This document shows positions 42,816 through 51,031 of a stretch of DNA of 64,000 bases, piece by piece. The notes under the pieces are model-generated. The model was not told the origin of the DNA and ran no database searches. It saw only the letters and a program-made list of their open reading frames with translations. Within the stretch, counting starts at the first letter, position 1. Each line of letters starts with the position of its first letter. A program made the translations under genes and the position numbers. This stretch comes from Eubacteriales bacterium (GTDB taxonomy: Bacteria > Bacillota > Clostridia > Lachnospirales > Lachnospiraceae). The DNA is taken from contig JAUNPU010000005.1 of assembly GCA_030536555.1 (NCBI GenBank), positions 1-64,000 of the forward strand. Reading direction: 5' to 3'.

Positions 42816-43846
42816 TTTGCTTCCCTCCTTCCGGCTTTTCTTCGAAACAGCTCACGGCTCAGAATCAGCAACACCACCATTCCGATCAGGAAATCCACGA
42901 TGGCAGACGGAATTCCCATCTGTCTCTGCATGGAATTGGCTCCCACAGACAAAGCTGCGAACAGGATTGCTGTCACCAGGACACCTGCCGGGTGATTGGA
43001 TGCCAGCAGCGTAATCAGGATTGCCGTGTATCCGCAGCCGCCGGAGATTCCCTCCAGCAGCTTCTTCTGCACGCCCAGAACCTCCACGGCTCCGGCGATT
43101 CCAGCCAGACCGCCGCTCAGAGCTGCGGAAATGATAATATTTTTCACCACGGAAATACCATTGCAGACCGCCGCCCGCTGATTAAATCCCACCACCTTGA
43201 TCTCGTAACCGATGGAGGTCTTCTCCATAATGAACCATATGAGCAATACCGCCGCCAGCGCAAGAAAGATTCCCGTATGGATACGGGTCGGCTTCAAAAA
43301 GCGCGTCAGGGTCACCGATGCGTCCAGCTTGGCAGACTGGGGAATGCTGCCTGCCGGATCCATCAGAAAGGTTCTCACGGCAATTCCCAGAATATTCACT
43401 GCTATGTAATTCAGCATAATGGTCACGATAATCTCCGAAATGCCAAGCTTCGCCTTCATCAGCGCTGCTGCCAGCGCCCAGATTCCGCCAAAGAGGAATC
43501 CGGCAAGGATTGCCACCACAATGCGGACCGGTCCCGGCACTCCCGTCAGATTCAGAGCCGCCCAGGCTGCCGCCAGCGCTCCCATATAGAACTGGCCTTC
43601 CGCACCAATGTTGAAGAATCCGGTTCGAAATGCCACCGAGCAGCCAAGCCCGGTCAGAATCAGCGGAGTCGCCTTGACGAACACCTCGCCGAATCCATTT
43701 AAATTGCCGAAGATTCCCTTCAGAAACATCTGAAACGCTCCGATCGGGCTGGCGCCTGCCAGCATCACCAGACCGGCAGCCACCACAAGGGAGATCACCA
43801 CGATGCATGCCATCTCCACAGCCCGCTGTACTCTGCTGCTGTTCAT
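42812..43846 (-). CDS. BMP-type ABC transporter permease (first subunit)
   Basis: 344 residues, NupP/YufP type, with about ten membrane segments. Typical are LILTGLGCSVAFRTGFFNIGAEGQFYMGALAAA and the coupling segment IKVVGFNQRAAVCNGISVVKNI. A 4-bp overlap on each side (ATPase gene upstream, second permease downstream) indicates tight co-translation. Confidence 0.9.
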   Translation of the reverse strand: MNSSRVQRAVEMACIVVISLVVAAGLVMLAGASPIGAFQMFLKGIFGNLNGFGEVFVKATPLILTGLGCSVAFRTGFFNIGAEGQFYMGALAAAWAALNLTGVPGPVRIVVAILAGFLFGGIWALAAALMKAKLGISEIIVTIMLNYIAVNILGIAVRTFLMDPAGSIPQSAKLDASVTLTRFLKPTRIHTGIFLALAAVLLIWFIMEKTSIGYEIKVVGFNQRAAVCNGISVVKNIIISAALSGGLAGIAGAVEVLGVQKKLLEGISGGCGYTAILITLLASNHPAGVLVTAILFAALSVGANSMQRQMGIPSAIVDFLIGMVVLLILSRELFRRKAGRREAK

Positions 43847-45372
43847 TTTTGCTCCTCCCTTCCGGTTATGCCACCCATCAGAAGTCCTACATGGGCAATA
43901 TCTGCATCCTTTCTGTCCAGGATTCCGATGATCCGTCCCTCATACATCACGGCAATCCGGTCACTTAAGGTCAAAATCTCATCCAGGTCTGCCGAGATCA
44001 GGACCACGCTTTTCCCCTGCCGCTTTTCTTCCACAAGCATCTGATGAACGAACTCCGTCGCTCCGATATCCAGTCCTCTTGTGGGCTGGCTGGCAACGAT
44101 CAGCTTTGCCTGCTCAAAAATCTCCCTCGCAAGAATAACCTTCTGCTGATTTCCGCCGCTCATGAGCCGAACCGGCGTGTCGATGCCGCTGGTGCCGGAG
44201 GTCTTGATCCGATAATCCTCAAGGGCGCTTCCGGCCCGCCTGCGGATCTCCCGGTCACGCAGTATGCCATTTCCGGAGTAGGGCGCACGGTCATAATCCC
44301 GGAGGATTACATTGTCCGTAACGCTCATTTCCATAACCAGACTGTCATTGTGACGGTCATCGGAAATATAGGAGATTCCCTTGCAGAACCGCTCCTTTAC
44401 GGACCACCGCCCTGCATCCTCCCCGTAAAATGCCACCGTTCCGTCTGCCGCTTTTCGGATGCCGGTGATCACCTCCGCCAGCTCCTTCTGTCCGTTGCCT
44501 TCCACACCGGCAACGCCCAGAATCTCTCCCCTGTGAACCGTCAGGGATACATGATCCAGTGCCAGCTTTCCTCCGTGCTTCTTTCCGACGCACACCTGCT
44601 CCAGGGCAAGAGCCGTCTCCTGACTGTAGCCCAGGTGCTCCTGCTTCTTCTCGGAAAGCGGTCTGCCGATCATGTATGCGGAAAGCTCCTCCGGATTGGT
44701 GTCCGCAGTGCAGAGACTTTTCACGGATTTTCCGTCCCTCAGAATCGTGACACGGTCACTGATTGCCATGATTTCCGCCAGACGATGGGTGATGATGATG
44801 ATTCCGTGTCCCTCCCCCTTCAGTTTTCTCAGAACCTCGAAGAAGTGCTCCGTCTCCTGGGGAGTCAGCACACCGGTGGGCTCGTCCAGGATCAGAAGGG
44901 TAATATTCCGGTACAATGCCTTCAGAATCTCCACCCGCTGCTGCTCACCTACAGACAGATCGCAGACCCTTGCCTCCGGCTCCACGGAAAGTCCGTACTT
45001 TGCCGCCAGCTGACGGATGCGCTCCGCTGCCGCCTTCCGGTCCAGCACCGCCCGGTTGCTGCCAAGTCCCAGGATGATATTATCCAGAACCGTCATTTTC
45101 TTCACCAGTGAAAAATGCTGATGCACCATGCCGATTCCATGACCGATTGCATCCTTGGGAGACCGGAATCGCACCGGTTCTCCCTGATACAGAATCTCGC
45201 CTCCATCTGCCTGATAGATACCAAACAGGATGTTCATGAGTGTGGTCTTACCGGCTCCGTTTTCTCCCAGCAGCGCATGGATTTCTCCCTGCTCTACGGA
45301 CAGATTCACATCTTCATTGGCATATACGCCGGAAAATGCTTTCGTAATGTGTTTCATCTCCAACAATGGCAT
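43843..45372 (-). CDS. BMP-type ABC transporter ATPase (two nucleotide-binding domains)
   Basis: 509 residues, NupO/YufO type, two fused ABC domains. First: Walker A GENGAGKTTLMN, signature LSVGEQQRVEIL, Walker B LLILDEPTGVLTP. Second: Walker A-like GVEGNGQKEL, signature LMSGGNQQKVIL and Walker B LIVASQPTRGLD; as in this family the second site is degenerate. The ATG at 45372 has AAAGGA upstream; a TTG at 45396 would add eight residues. Energises nucleoside uptake. Confidence 0.92.
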   Translation of the reverse strand: MPLLEMKHITKAFSGVYANEDVNLSVEQGEIHALLGENGAGKTTLMNILFGIYQADGGEILYQGEPVRFRSPKDAIGHGIGMVHQHFSLVKKMTVLDNIILGLGSNRAVLDRKAAAERIRQLAAKYGLSVEPEARVCDLSVGEQQRVEILKALYRNITLLILDEPTGVLTPQETEHFFEVLRKLKGEGHGIIIITHRLAEIMAISDRVTILRDGKSVKSLCTADTNPEELSAYMIGRPLSEKKQEHLGYSQETALALEQVCVGKKHGGKLALDHVSLTVHRGEILGVAGVEGNGQKELAEVITGIRKAADGTVAFYGEDAGRWSVKERFCKGISYISDDRHNDSLVMEMSVTDNVILRDYDRAPYSGNGILRDREIRRRAGSALEDYRIKTSGTSGIDTPVRLMSGGNQQKVILAREIFEQAKLIVASQPTRGLDIGATEFVHQMLVEEKRQGKSVVLISADLDEILTLSDRIAVMYEGRIIGILDRKDADIAHVGLLMGGITGREEQK

Positions 45373-45434
45373 ACCGCTTTTCCTTTCCCTGTTCAAAGGC
45401 TTATTCTGACTGCTTTGTACATCCCATCTCTGAC

Positions 45435-46523
45435 TTATCGTACCTTGGTATCACACGGAACCTCAAAGGTGCCGGCCTTGATCTCAGCTACACGCTCGTC
45501 GATCAGCGACTTCACCTCGTCCGGGATCTGTCCTTCCAGACCATGATACGGAGCGATGCTGACAGCGTCCTCCTTCATGCCCAGCTGGTAGATGCCGCCT
45601 GCATAGGTACCGTCCAGAACGCTCTGGAATGCCACCTCTACTACATGAGAAATGTGATATACGGAAGAGGAAAGTACCGTTTCCGGTGCCAGATCGTTCT
45701 GATCATAGGAATCGCCGGTTGCAAATACGCCAGCCTCTTTTGCAGCATTGATGCAGCCGGTACCGGACTCATTTGCACAGTGACCGATCACGTCAGCGCC
45801 ATTGTCGATCATCGCCTGAGCAGCCTCCTTGCCCAGAGCCGTATCGGTGAAGGAGCCGGTCCATGCAGTCTGCACTTCGATATCCGGGTTTACCTCTTTG
45901 GCGCCGTCCTCAAAGCCGTTCATGATTTTCACCAGAGAAGCGCCCTGAATCGGTCCTACGTAACCAACCTTGCCGGTCTTGCTCATGCTTGCTGCCAGCA
46001 TACCCATGATGTAACCGCCCTCTTCACACTTGGTAACATAGGAAGCCACGTTATCCGCAGACACCTCGCCCTCGGTTACGATGAACTTCGCATCCGGATA
46101 CTGCTCCGCAACCTCGATTGCCGGATCGCCGAACTCATAGCCATGTCCAATGATCACATCATAACCATTTGCCGCATAATCTGCATAAGCTGCCTCAATG
46201 TCATCCGGAGTCAGATTCTCGGTGTAAGCAATCTCACAGCCGTACTTGTCCTCCAGAATCTTCAGTCCCTCGTATGCTACCTGGCACCAGCCCATGTCAT
46301 TGGCTGCTCCGGATAAGCACAGTGCCACCTTGTAGGTCTTATCTGCTTCTGCTGCCGGTGCTTCTGCCTCAGATGCCTCCGCCTTCGTGTCAGCCTCGGC
46401 TGCCGCTGTGGTCGCTTCTGCCGCTGTGGTTGCCTCTGCAGAGCTGCTTCCACATCCTGCTACAGATAATACAGTCATAGATACCGCCATCATTGCCGCA
46501 ATTGCTTTTGTAATTTTTCTCAT
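45435..46523 (-). CDS. BMP-family nucleoside-binding lipoprotein
   Basis: 362 residues. Lipobox SVAGCGSS (Cys about 24), an Ala/Glu/Thr-rich linker (about 27-60), then a PnrA/BMP-type binding domain: YKVALCLSGAANDMGWCQVAYEG, YDVIIGHGYEFGDPAIEVAEQYPDA, GYIMGMLAASMSKTGKVGYVG and NGADVIGHCANESGTGCI. BMP proteins bind purine nucleosides such as guanosine. First transporter gene, 18 bp after the MerR regulator gene. Confidence 0.92.
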   Translation of the reverse strand: MRKITKAIAAMMAVSMTVLSVAGCGSSSAEATTAAEATTAAAEADTKAEASEAEAPAAEADKTYKVALCLSGAANDMGWCQVAYEGLKILEDKYGCEIAYTENLTPDDIEAAYADYAANGYDVIIGHGYEFGDPAIEVAEQYPDAKFIVTEGEVSADNVASYVTKCEEGGYIMGMLAASMSKTGKVGYVGPIQGASLVKIMNGFEDGAKEVNPDIEVQTAWTGSFTDTALGKEAAQAMIDNGADVIGHCANESGTGCINAAKEAGVFATGDSYDQNDLAPETVLSSSVYHISHVVEVAFQSVLDGTYAGGIYQLGMKEDAVSIAPYHGLEGQIPDEVKSLIDERVAEIKAGTFEVPCDTKVR

Positions 46524-46540
46524 CTTTTTTCTCCTCTTGT

Positions 46541-47302
46541 TTATTGCTTCAAAATCCGAATCTGCGTGTGGGTGATATAATCCTCACTGTTGTTCTCCAC
46601 AAACTGATCCAGAATATTAAAGTTAATGGTTTGTTCATCCAGACGAAGCTCCGGATGTGAGGCCCGCAGCCTCTCAATGGTGTCCGGCACCGTCTCATAA
46701 GCGCCCAGATGGTAGCAGCACAGGTAGTCGCCCTCATCGATTCTGCGAATCTGACTCTCTGTGATGAAGCTTGGCCGCTCCTGATTGCCCGGATAGAGAT
46801 AAGCTCCAAAATACTTCTCATCCCCTCTGTAAAATGCAATCGTGGGATAGAAATAAAAGGAATTATGGCTGTACAGCAGCTCCTCAGCGCCAATTTCGAT
46901 GTATTCCCGCGCTTCGTAATGACGAATCGCAATCTCATCCGTCCTGATTCCATCCATCTCTTTTTCGATGAAATGAATCTTCCGCTGAATCGCCTCATCA
47001 ATGGAGAACAGTTCCTGCCACTGCCGGTGCAGGTCCTCCGAGCGCTGCTTTAAGGATTCCAGCGTCCGTCCTCCGTGAGGCTCGCTGCGCTGCCGCATGA
47101 TTTCCTCCAGAGAATATCCCAGCTTTCTCATATAGCAGATTGTCGCCAGACTGTAGATCTGGTCAAATTCATATCTTCTTCTGCCATTTTTGACGTTGCG
47201 CTCCCGCGGCTTGAACAGCCCGATGCTGTCATAGTAGTACAGCGTCTGTACATTCAGCCCAAACAGCGCGCTGATCTCACCAATCGACAAATATTCTTTC
47301 AA
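46541..47302 (-). CDS. MerR-family regulator with effector-binding domain
   Basis: 253 residues. N-terminal MerR winged helix: YLSIGEISALFGLNVQTLYYYDSIGLFKP then RRYEFDQIYSLATICYMRKLGYSLEEI. A linking helix (about 75-115) leads to a GyrI-like effector domain (about 120-250), as in multidrug/ligand-responsive MerR members. It lies inside the operon that it probably controls: a canonical MerR operator with a 19-bp promoter spacer precedes the first gene. The ligand may be a purine or nucleoside; this is inference from neighbours. Confidence 0.88.
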   Translation of the reverse strand: MKEYLSIGEISALFGLNVQTLYYYDSIGLFKPRERNVKNGRRRYEFDQIYSLATICYMRKLGYSLEEIMRQRSEPHGGRTLESLKQRSEDLHRQWQELFSIDEAIQRKIHFIEKEMDGIRTDEIAIRHYEAREYIEIGAEELLYSHNSFYFYPTIAFYRGDEKYFGAYLYPGNQERPSFITESQIRRIDEGDYLCCYHLGAYETVPDTIERLRASHPELRLDEQTINFNILDQFVENNSEDYITHTQIRILKQ

Positions 47303-47314
47303 TGTTTTCTCCTT

Positions 47315-48709
47315 TTACAGGAAGCAGTGAAATGCCTCGCTTGGCTGTCGGATCACTCTGTTGCACACAGCTTCGCCCTCCGCTGCCAGCTTCTCCTCGT
47401 CCACTCCCTGCAGCATGCCATTCTGATATACAATCTTACCGTTGATCATGGTCAGCCATACCGGACCCGTCAGTCCCACCCGCGGAAGAATACTCTTCGG
47501 ATCATGAAGGGCTCCTGCCAGTTCCAGCTTCTCCGTATCAATCATGAACAGGTCTGCCGCCTTGCCGGTCTCCAGAGAACCGATATCGGTTCTGCCCAGA
47601 GTTCTGGCTCCGTTGATGGTGGCAATCTTTAACATATCGTAGGCAGATACGCTGCCGCCCCGCTCCTTCGTATGGTATGCCTGCATCATATATGCAATGC
47701 GGAGCGCATCCAGCAGATTGGAGCTGTCATTGGTGGCAGAGCCGTCGCAGCCAAGGCTTAACAGCACTCCCGCATCCTTCATCGCCTTCATGTCCAGAAT
47801 CGGGAATCCACCCAGCACCGCCGGAGTCGGACAGTGGGAAATACCGGTTCCCGTCTGCGCCAGAATCTGATATTCTTCCGGAAGCACTTCCCAGTTATGA
47901 GCATACCAGACATCTTCTCCCATAAAGCCGATCTCCTGGCACCACTCCAGGGTTCTCTTTCCGTAACGCGCCCGGATGCCCTCGGTCTCACCCTCGCCCA
48001 GATGCGTGTGCATCCGCACGCCCTTCTCCCGCGCCATGGCCACCGTCTCAATGAAGGTATCCGCATAGCAGTTGATGGGCTGACAGGGTGACATGACGAT
48101 CTGGCTCATGGAAAATGGTCTGCTGTCGTGGTAGGTGTCGATCAATCTGTCACAGTCCTTCAGAAACTCTTCCGTGGTCTCCCGCATATTCTCCGGGATG
48201 GAGCTTCCTTCCTCCCGCGGAAGGGTATTGGTGCCTCTTCCTGCATGGTAGCGGATTCCCAGAAGCTTTGCCGCCTCCATCTGCCGATCCACCGGCTCCT
48301 TGCCGGTTCTGGACGTATAGCAATACTGATGGTCAAATGCACAGGTACAGCCGTGCTTGATCAGGTCCGCAAAGGACGTCAGCGTGGAGTAGTAGATCAC
48401 GTCATTATCAATAATCTGGAAAATCCGGTATATCTTATCGATCCAGTCCATAACCGTCAGGCTCGGATAATCGATGGTAGTCAGATTTCTCACAAATGTC
48501 TGAAAGAAATGATGATGGGTATTCACCAGTCCCGGATACACGAACTTGCCCTTCGCATCCAGAATCGTGGCATCTTCGTCATCCAGATCCTTTCCTATTG
48601 CAGCGATTGCCGGTCCATCAATCAACATATCACAGTCCTTGTATACGCGGTCCTCAGCATCACAGGTTACAATTGCTTTCGCATTTTTAATCAGAATCTT
48701 CGAAGCCAT
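47315..48709 (-). CDS. Amidohydrolase of the 8-oxoguanine / cytosine-type deaminase family
   Basis: 464 residues, TrzN/SsnA/8-oxoguanine deaminase branch of the amidohydrolases. Metal ligands: HxH in VNTHHHFFQT, the middle His in MHTHLGEGETEG, His in YAHNWE, and Asp in LGCDGSATND. A C-terminal beta-sandwich closes (GSLETGKAADLFMIDTEKL). The HHH entry motif suits 8-oxoguanine/guanine-type deaminases, though substrate cannot be proved by eye. First gene of the operon. I chose the ATG at 48709 (GGAGGG 6-7 nt upstream); the 20-codon extension to 48769 would start within the promoter -10. Works with the nucleoside transporter in purine salvage. Confidence 0.85.
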   Translation of the reverse strand: MASKILIKNAKAIVTCDAEDRVYKDCDMLIDGPAIAAIGKDLDDEDATILDAKGKFVYPGLVNTHHHFFQTFVRNLTTIDYPSLTVMDWIDKIYRIFQIIDNDVIYYSTLTSFADLIKHGCTCAFDHQYCYTSRTGKEPVDRQMEAAKLLGIRYHAGRGTNTLPREEGSSIPENMRETTEEFLKDCDRLIDTYHDSRPFSMSQIVMSPCQPINCYADTFIETVAMAREKGVRMHTHLGEGETEGIRARYGKRTLEWCQEIGFMGEDVWYAHNWEVLPEEYQILAQTGTGISHCPTPAVLGGFPILDMKAMKDAGVLLSLGCDGSATNDSSNLLDALRIAYMMQAYHTKERGGSVSAYDMLKIATINGARTLGRTDIGSLETGKAADLFMIDTEKLELAGALHDPKSILPRVGLTGPVWLTMINGKIVYQNGMLQGVDEEKLAAEGEAVCNRVIRQPSEAFHCFL

Positions 48710-48767
48710 GCTTTTCCCTCCATCGTTGTCGGCATCTTCATCGATGCCTGGCTTTTGTTTCTGATTC

Positions 48768-48798
48768 ATTCTAACACCTATAGTAGCTATAGGTTCAA
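48768..48798 (-). promoter_or_regulatory. MerR-type promoter and operator of the purine salvage operon
   Basis: Minus strand: -35 TTGAAC (48793-48798), 19-bp spacer, -10 TAGAAT (48768-48773). The spacer carries the dyad ACCTATAG-CTA-CTATAGGT. An over-long spacer with a central dyad is the hallmark of MerR-controlled promoters, where the regulator twists DNA to realign -10 and -35. The predicted mRNA starts about 50 nt before the deaminase ATG. Confidence 0.85.
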
Positions 48799-48872
48799 GA
48801 TGTTTATAGAGGAAAATTCATTAAATTAATTTATAATCAATTCTGATTTCTCTTATAAAATGAAATCTGCTC

Positions 48873-48909
48873 AAAAAAAAGAATGACGCATATCACACCC
48901 GCGTCATTC
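48873..48909 (-). terminator. Terminator after the small membrane protein gene
   Basis: Minus-strand stem GAATGACGC...GCGTCATTC (9 bp, 11-nt loop) followed by TTTTTTTT, 18 bp past the small gene at 48927. Confidence 0.88.
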
Positions 48910-48926
48910 CATAGATTTCTCAATTT

Positions 48927-49064
48927 TCAGCAGCAAAACAGATGATATCCCAGCGCCAGACAGCCGATGATAAAGATCAGCGTCAGCAGCGTCTCCGGGA
49001 TGAACAAAAGCAGCGCCATTCCGGCTCCAAAGCAAAAAAGCATCAGCCCAAAGACACGTTTCAT
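48927..49064 (-). CDS. Small hydrophobic membrane protein (45 aa)
   Basis: A 45-codon gene, too short for usual cut-offs. GGAGG lies 5-6 nt before the ATG. The product begins MKRVFGLMLFCFGAGMALL and contains two short hydrophobic segments split by FIPET, ending in YHLFCC. It lies downstream of the ytfJ (gerW) gene and just before a strong terminator, so it is probably the last gene of the ytfI-ytfJ operon. Similar tiny membrane proteins are found beside sporulation genes; function unknown. Confidence 0.7.
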   Translation of the reverse strand: MKRVFGLMLFCFGAGMALLLFIPETLLTLIFIIGCLALGYHLFCC

Positions 49065-49200
49065 GGCTTCCTCCCGTCAGGTCGTTCTGCTATATCCTAT
49101 GCGGGTGTCCCATGTTCTATGCGTCCTGGGCTGATGGCTTGTTGATGCTGGTCTGTTCCTGCTGGTCTGTCTCTCGCCGACAGCAGCTCAGCGGCTTTTG

Positions 49201-49620
49201 CTACTTTGAAGCGGAGCTTTTCTCCTCTTCCGCTGCTCCGGCCATCTCTTCCGCTGCCTTCAGCGCATCTGTGGAGATCTCCTGCTTCTTGCCGCCGGTA
49301 AACTTGTTGACAAGATCCGGCACCATATCCAGCACCTTGGTCACCGCATCCTGCTGCTTGATATTAACCAGCTTGGTTATGCCGTTCTGGATTACCAGCA
49401 CTGCGCTTGGGCTCATCTTGGCACTCATGCCTCCGCCGCCGTTCTGCTTTGCATTTTCCGCAAAGGAACCGGCCGCCATGCCGCAGGTCACGTCCACCAG
49501 CGGAAGGATAATGGCATCATCTACCTTCACAGCCTCGCCGACCACCGTCTTCGTGGTGACAAACTGATCCATCCCCTTGAATAAAGCCTCTACTGTTGTC
49601 GCAAAATGATTCTCTGCCAT
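49201..49620 (-). CDS. ytfJ: GerW family sporulation protein (YtfJ)
   Basis: 139 residues of the YtfJ/GerW family: VEALFKGMDQFVTTKTVVGEAV, IILPLVDVTCGMAAGSF, GGGGMSAKMSPSAVLVIQNG and a C-terminal DMVPDLVNKFTG. In Bacillus it is a spore protein needed for receptor-independent germination. It follows ytfI on the same strand by 14 bp. Residues 110-139 are a Lys/Glu/Ala-rich nonconserved tail. The 136 bp after it hold no further gene until the 45-aa one. Confidence 0.92.
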   Translation of the reverse strand: MAENHFATTVEALFKGMDQFVTTKTVVGEAVKVDDAIILPLVDVTCGMAAGSFAENAKQNGGGGMSAKMSPSAVLVIQNGITKLVNIKQQDAVTKVLDMVPDLVNKFTGGKKQEISTDALKAAEEMAGAAEEEKSSASK

Positions 49621-49634
49621 GATAAACTCCTCCT

Positions 49635-50636
49635 TTATCTTTCCCGCAACTGTTTTAATATCCTTCTGAAATTCTTATCCAGCAGCACCCGGACTCCGAT
49701 CACCAGGATCGTACCAATCCGAATCCGCCCTTTCAGCTTCACACTTCCCTCCAGTGCCTTCCCCTCAAACACCGGAATCAGCTGAAGGTGTCTGGCATAA
49801 AAGCCGTAAAACGGACTGATGTAAGTAAGGACCTGTCCCGTAGTGTAGGGATCATCAAATCCAAACCGCACCATTCCCTGCAGCTTCCGCGGCAGAATAT
49901 GCTTCAGCAAACGGATAACCTGACGTCTGATCAGCCGAAATGTCTGCCTGTTCTCTTCCTTGTTGATGAATTCAAGCAGCTGATCCTTCTTAAGCTTGAT
50001 TTCTTTCAGTTTAGCACAGATCTTCTGAAATGTAACCCGTATTTTTCGAATCGGATGCGGAAGCCTGGACTTGAGCTTCTCAAGCAACGGCGTTCGATTG
50101 CGACTGGTCCTTGTAGAAGTCTTTGCAGTGTGGTCTGAAGCTGCTTCCGACTCAGGCTGAATCCCGGCTTCGTCGCTAGGTTTTGTCTGAGGCCCCGGTT
50201 CTGCCTGCGCTTCCAGTTTTGTCTGCGCTTCTAGTTCCACCTGCGCTTCCGGTTTTTCCTGCGCTTCCGGTCTATCCTGTTTTCCCGGCTTTTTTCTATC
50301 TTTGGACTTCTTCTTTTTCCCCGTACCGGAAGTCTCATCCCGCTTCCCCAGCCGGATTCCAAACACCTTCACACAGATGTCCAATTCCTTATCATAAGAA
50401 ACCCGAAGTGCCAGAATATGAAGCAGCCAGCTGACCGTTGCCCTGGCACGAAGACTGTCCGCAAATCCAGCAGAACTTTCCTCAACTTCCTCTGTCTCCG
50501 GCTCCTTTCGCTCCGCCTCCGCCTGATACCGAATGGGCACCAGCAGAATCAGCAGGAGTACCAGCAAGATCAGCCCAAGGATTCCCAGAAGCAGAAGCCC
50601 TGCAATTTTCAATATACTCAATATAATAGCCAGCAT
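49635..50636 (-). CDS. ytfI: DUF2953 membrane protein (YtfI-like)
   Basis: 333 residues. N-terminal hydrophobic stretch (AIILSILKIAGLLLLGILGLILLVLLLI, here given only in part; about 3-33), then ATVSWLLHILALRVSYDKELDICVKVFGIRL, a Lys/Pro/Glu/Gln-rich linker with 6-residue repeats (about 118-150), and a C-terminal DUF2953 domain: LQGMVRFGFDDPYTTGQVLTYISPFYGF and RIRIGTILVIGVRVL. The pairing with ytfJ is conserved in spore formers. The linker repeats are coded by an 18-bp tandem array. Confidence 0.88.
   Translation of the reverse strand: MLAIILSILKIAGLLLLGILGLILLVLLLILLVPIRYQAEAERKEPETEEVEESSAGFADSLRARATVSWLLHILALRVSYDKELDICVKVFGIRLGKRDETSGTGKKKKSKDRKKPGKQDRPEAQEKPEAQVELEAQTKLEAQAEPGPQTKPSDEAGIQPESEAASDHTAKTSTRTSRNRTPLLEKLKSRLPHPIRKIRVTFQKICAKLKEIKLKKDQLLEFINKEENRQTFRLIRRQVIRLLKHILPRKLQGMVRFGFDDPYTTGQVLTYISPFYGFYARHLQLIPVFEGKALEGSVKLKGRIRIGTILVIGVRVLLDKNFRRILKQLRER
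50205..50276. repeat. 18-bp coding minisatellite in ytfI
   Basis: Four copies of CTGCGCTTCY plus 8 variable bases (plus strand), encoding RPEAQE/KPEAQV/LEAQTK/LEAQ-type hexapeptides in the DUF2953 protein linker. Confidence 0.85.
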
Positions 50637-50744
50637 AATCCTTCCCCTGCTGTGTTAGTCATAAATAGCAGTATTAATCATAATCAGCTGTGTTACTCAT
50701 AATTAGCTGGAATGGCAGCCAGGCATCCTTAAGACAGAACTCTC

Positions 50745-51003
50745 TTTTGGACAATAAACCACGATTTTCGATTAAAATTGTCCAAAATCAGTTGTTTTGC
50801 TTCCTTTTAAGGTCTATTTTCCATGGTTTTGGACAATAAATACGTTTTTCTTGCTATAATTGTCCAAAGTTCCGGGATTTTTGGACAATTAAGACTGATT
50901 TCCTTGATAATTGTCCAAAAGTCGCCCATTCCAACTCATTTATAGTCTGCCTTAAAGGGTGTTTGGACAATTACAGGCTATTTTCAGCCATAATTGTCCA
51001 AAA
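50745..51003. repeat. Four-palindrome element, copy 3
   Basis: Palindromes at 50745-50787, 50827-50868, 50879-50920 and 50962-51003, half-site TTTTGGACAATT, GG-to-CC span 34-35 bp. Centres at about 50766, 50848, 50899.5 and 50982 give spacings of 82, 51.5 and 82.5 bp. The fourth unit has an inner GGCT/AGCC stem. It begins 28 bp after the stop of the minus-strand gene ending at 51032 and fills most of the intergenic space before ytfI. Confidence 0.9.
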
Positions 51004-51031
51004 TCCAAGACTTCAAAGGTTGAACACCTGC

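Noticed and set aside
48780..48926. Purine riboswitch before the deaminase operon
   Set aside because: The leader is about 50 nt, too short for an aptamer, and the MerR-type promoter explains control.
50745..51003. Set of rho-independent terminators
   Set aside because: Stems end in CCAAAA, not U tracts, and four equal hairpins at fixed spacing in three places do not fit simple termination.
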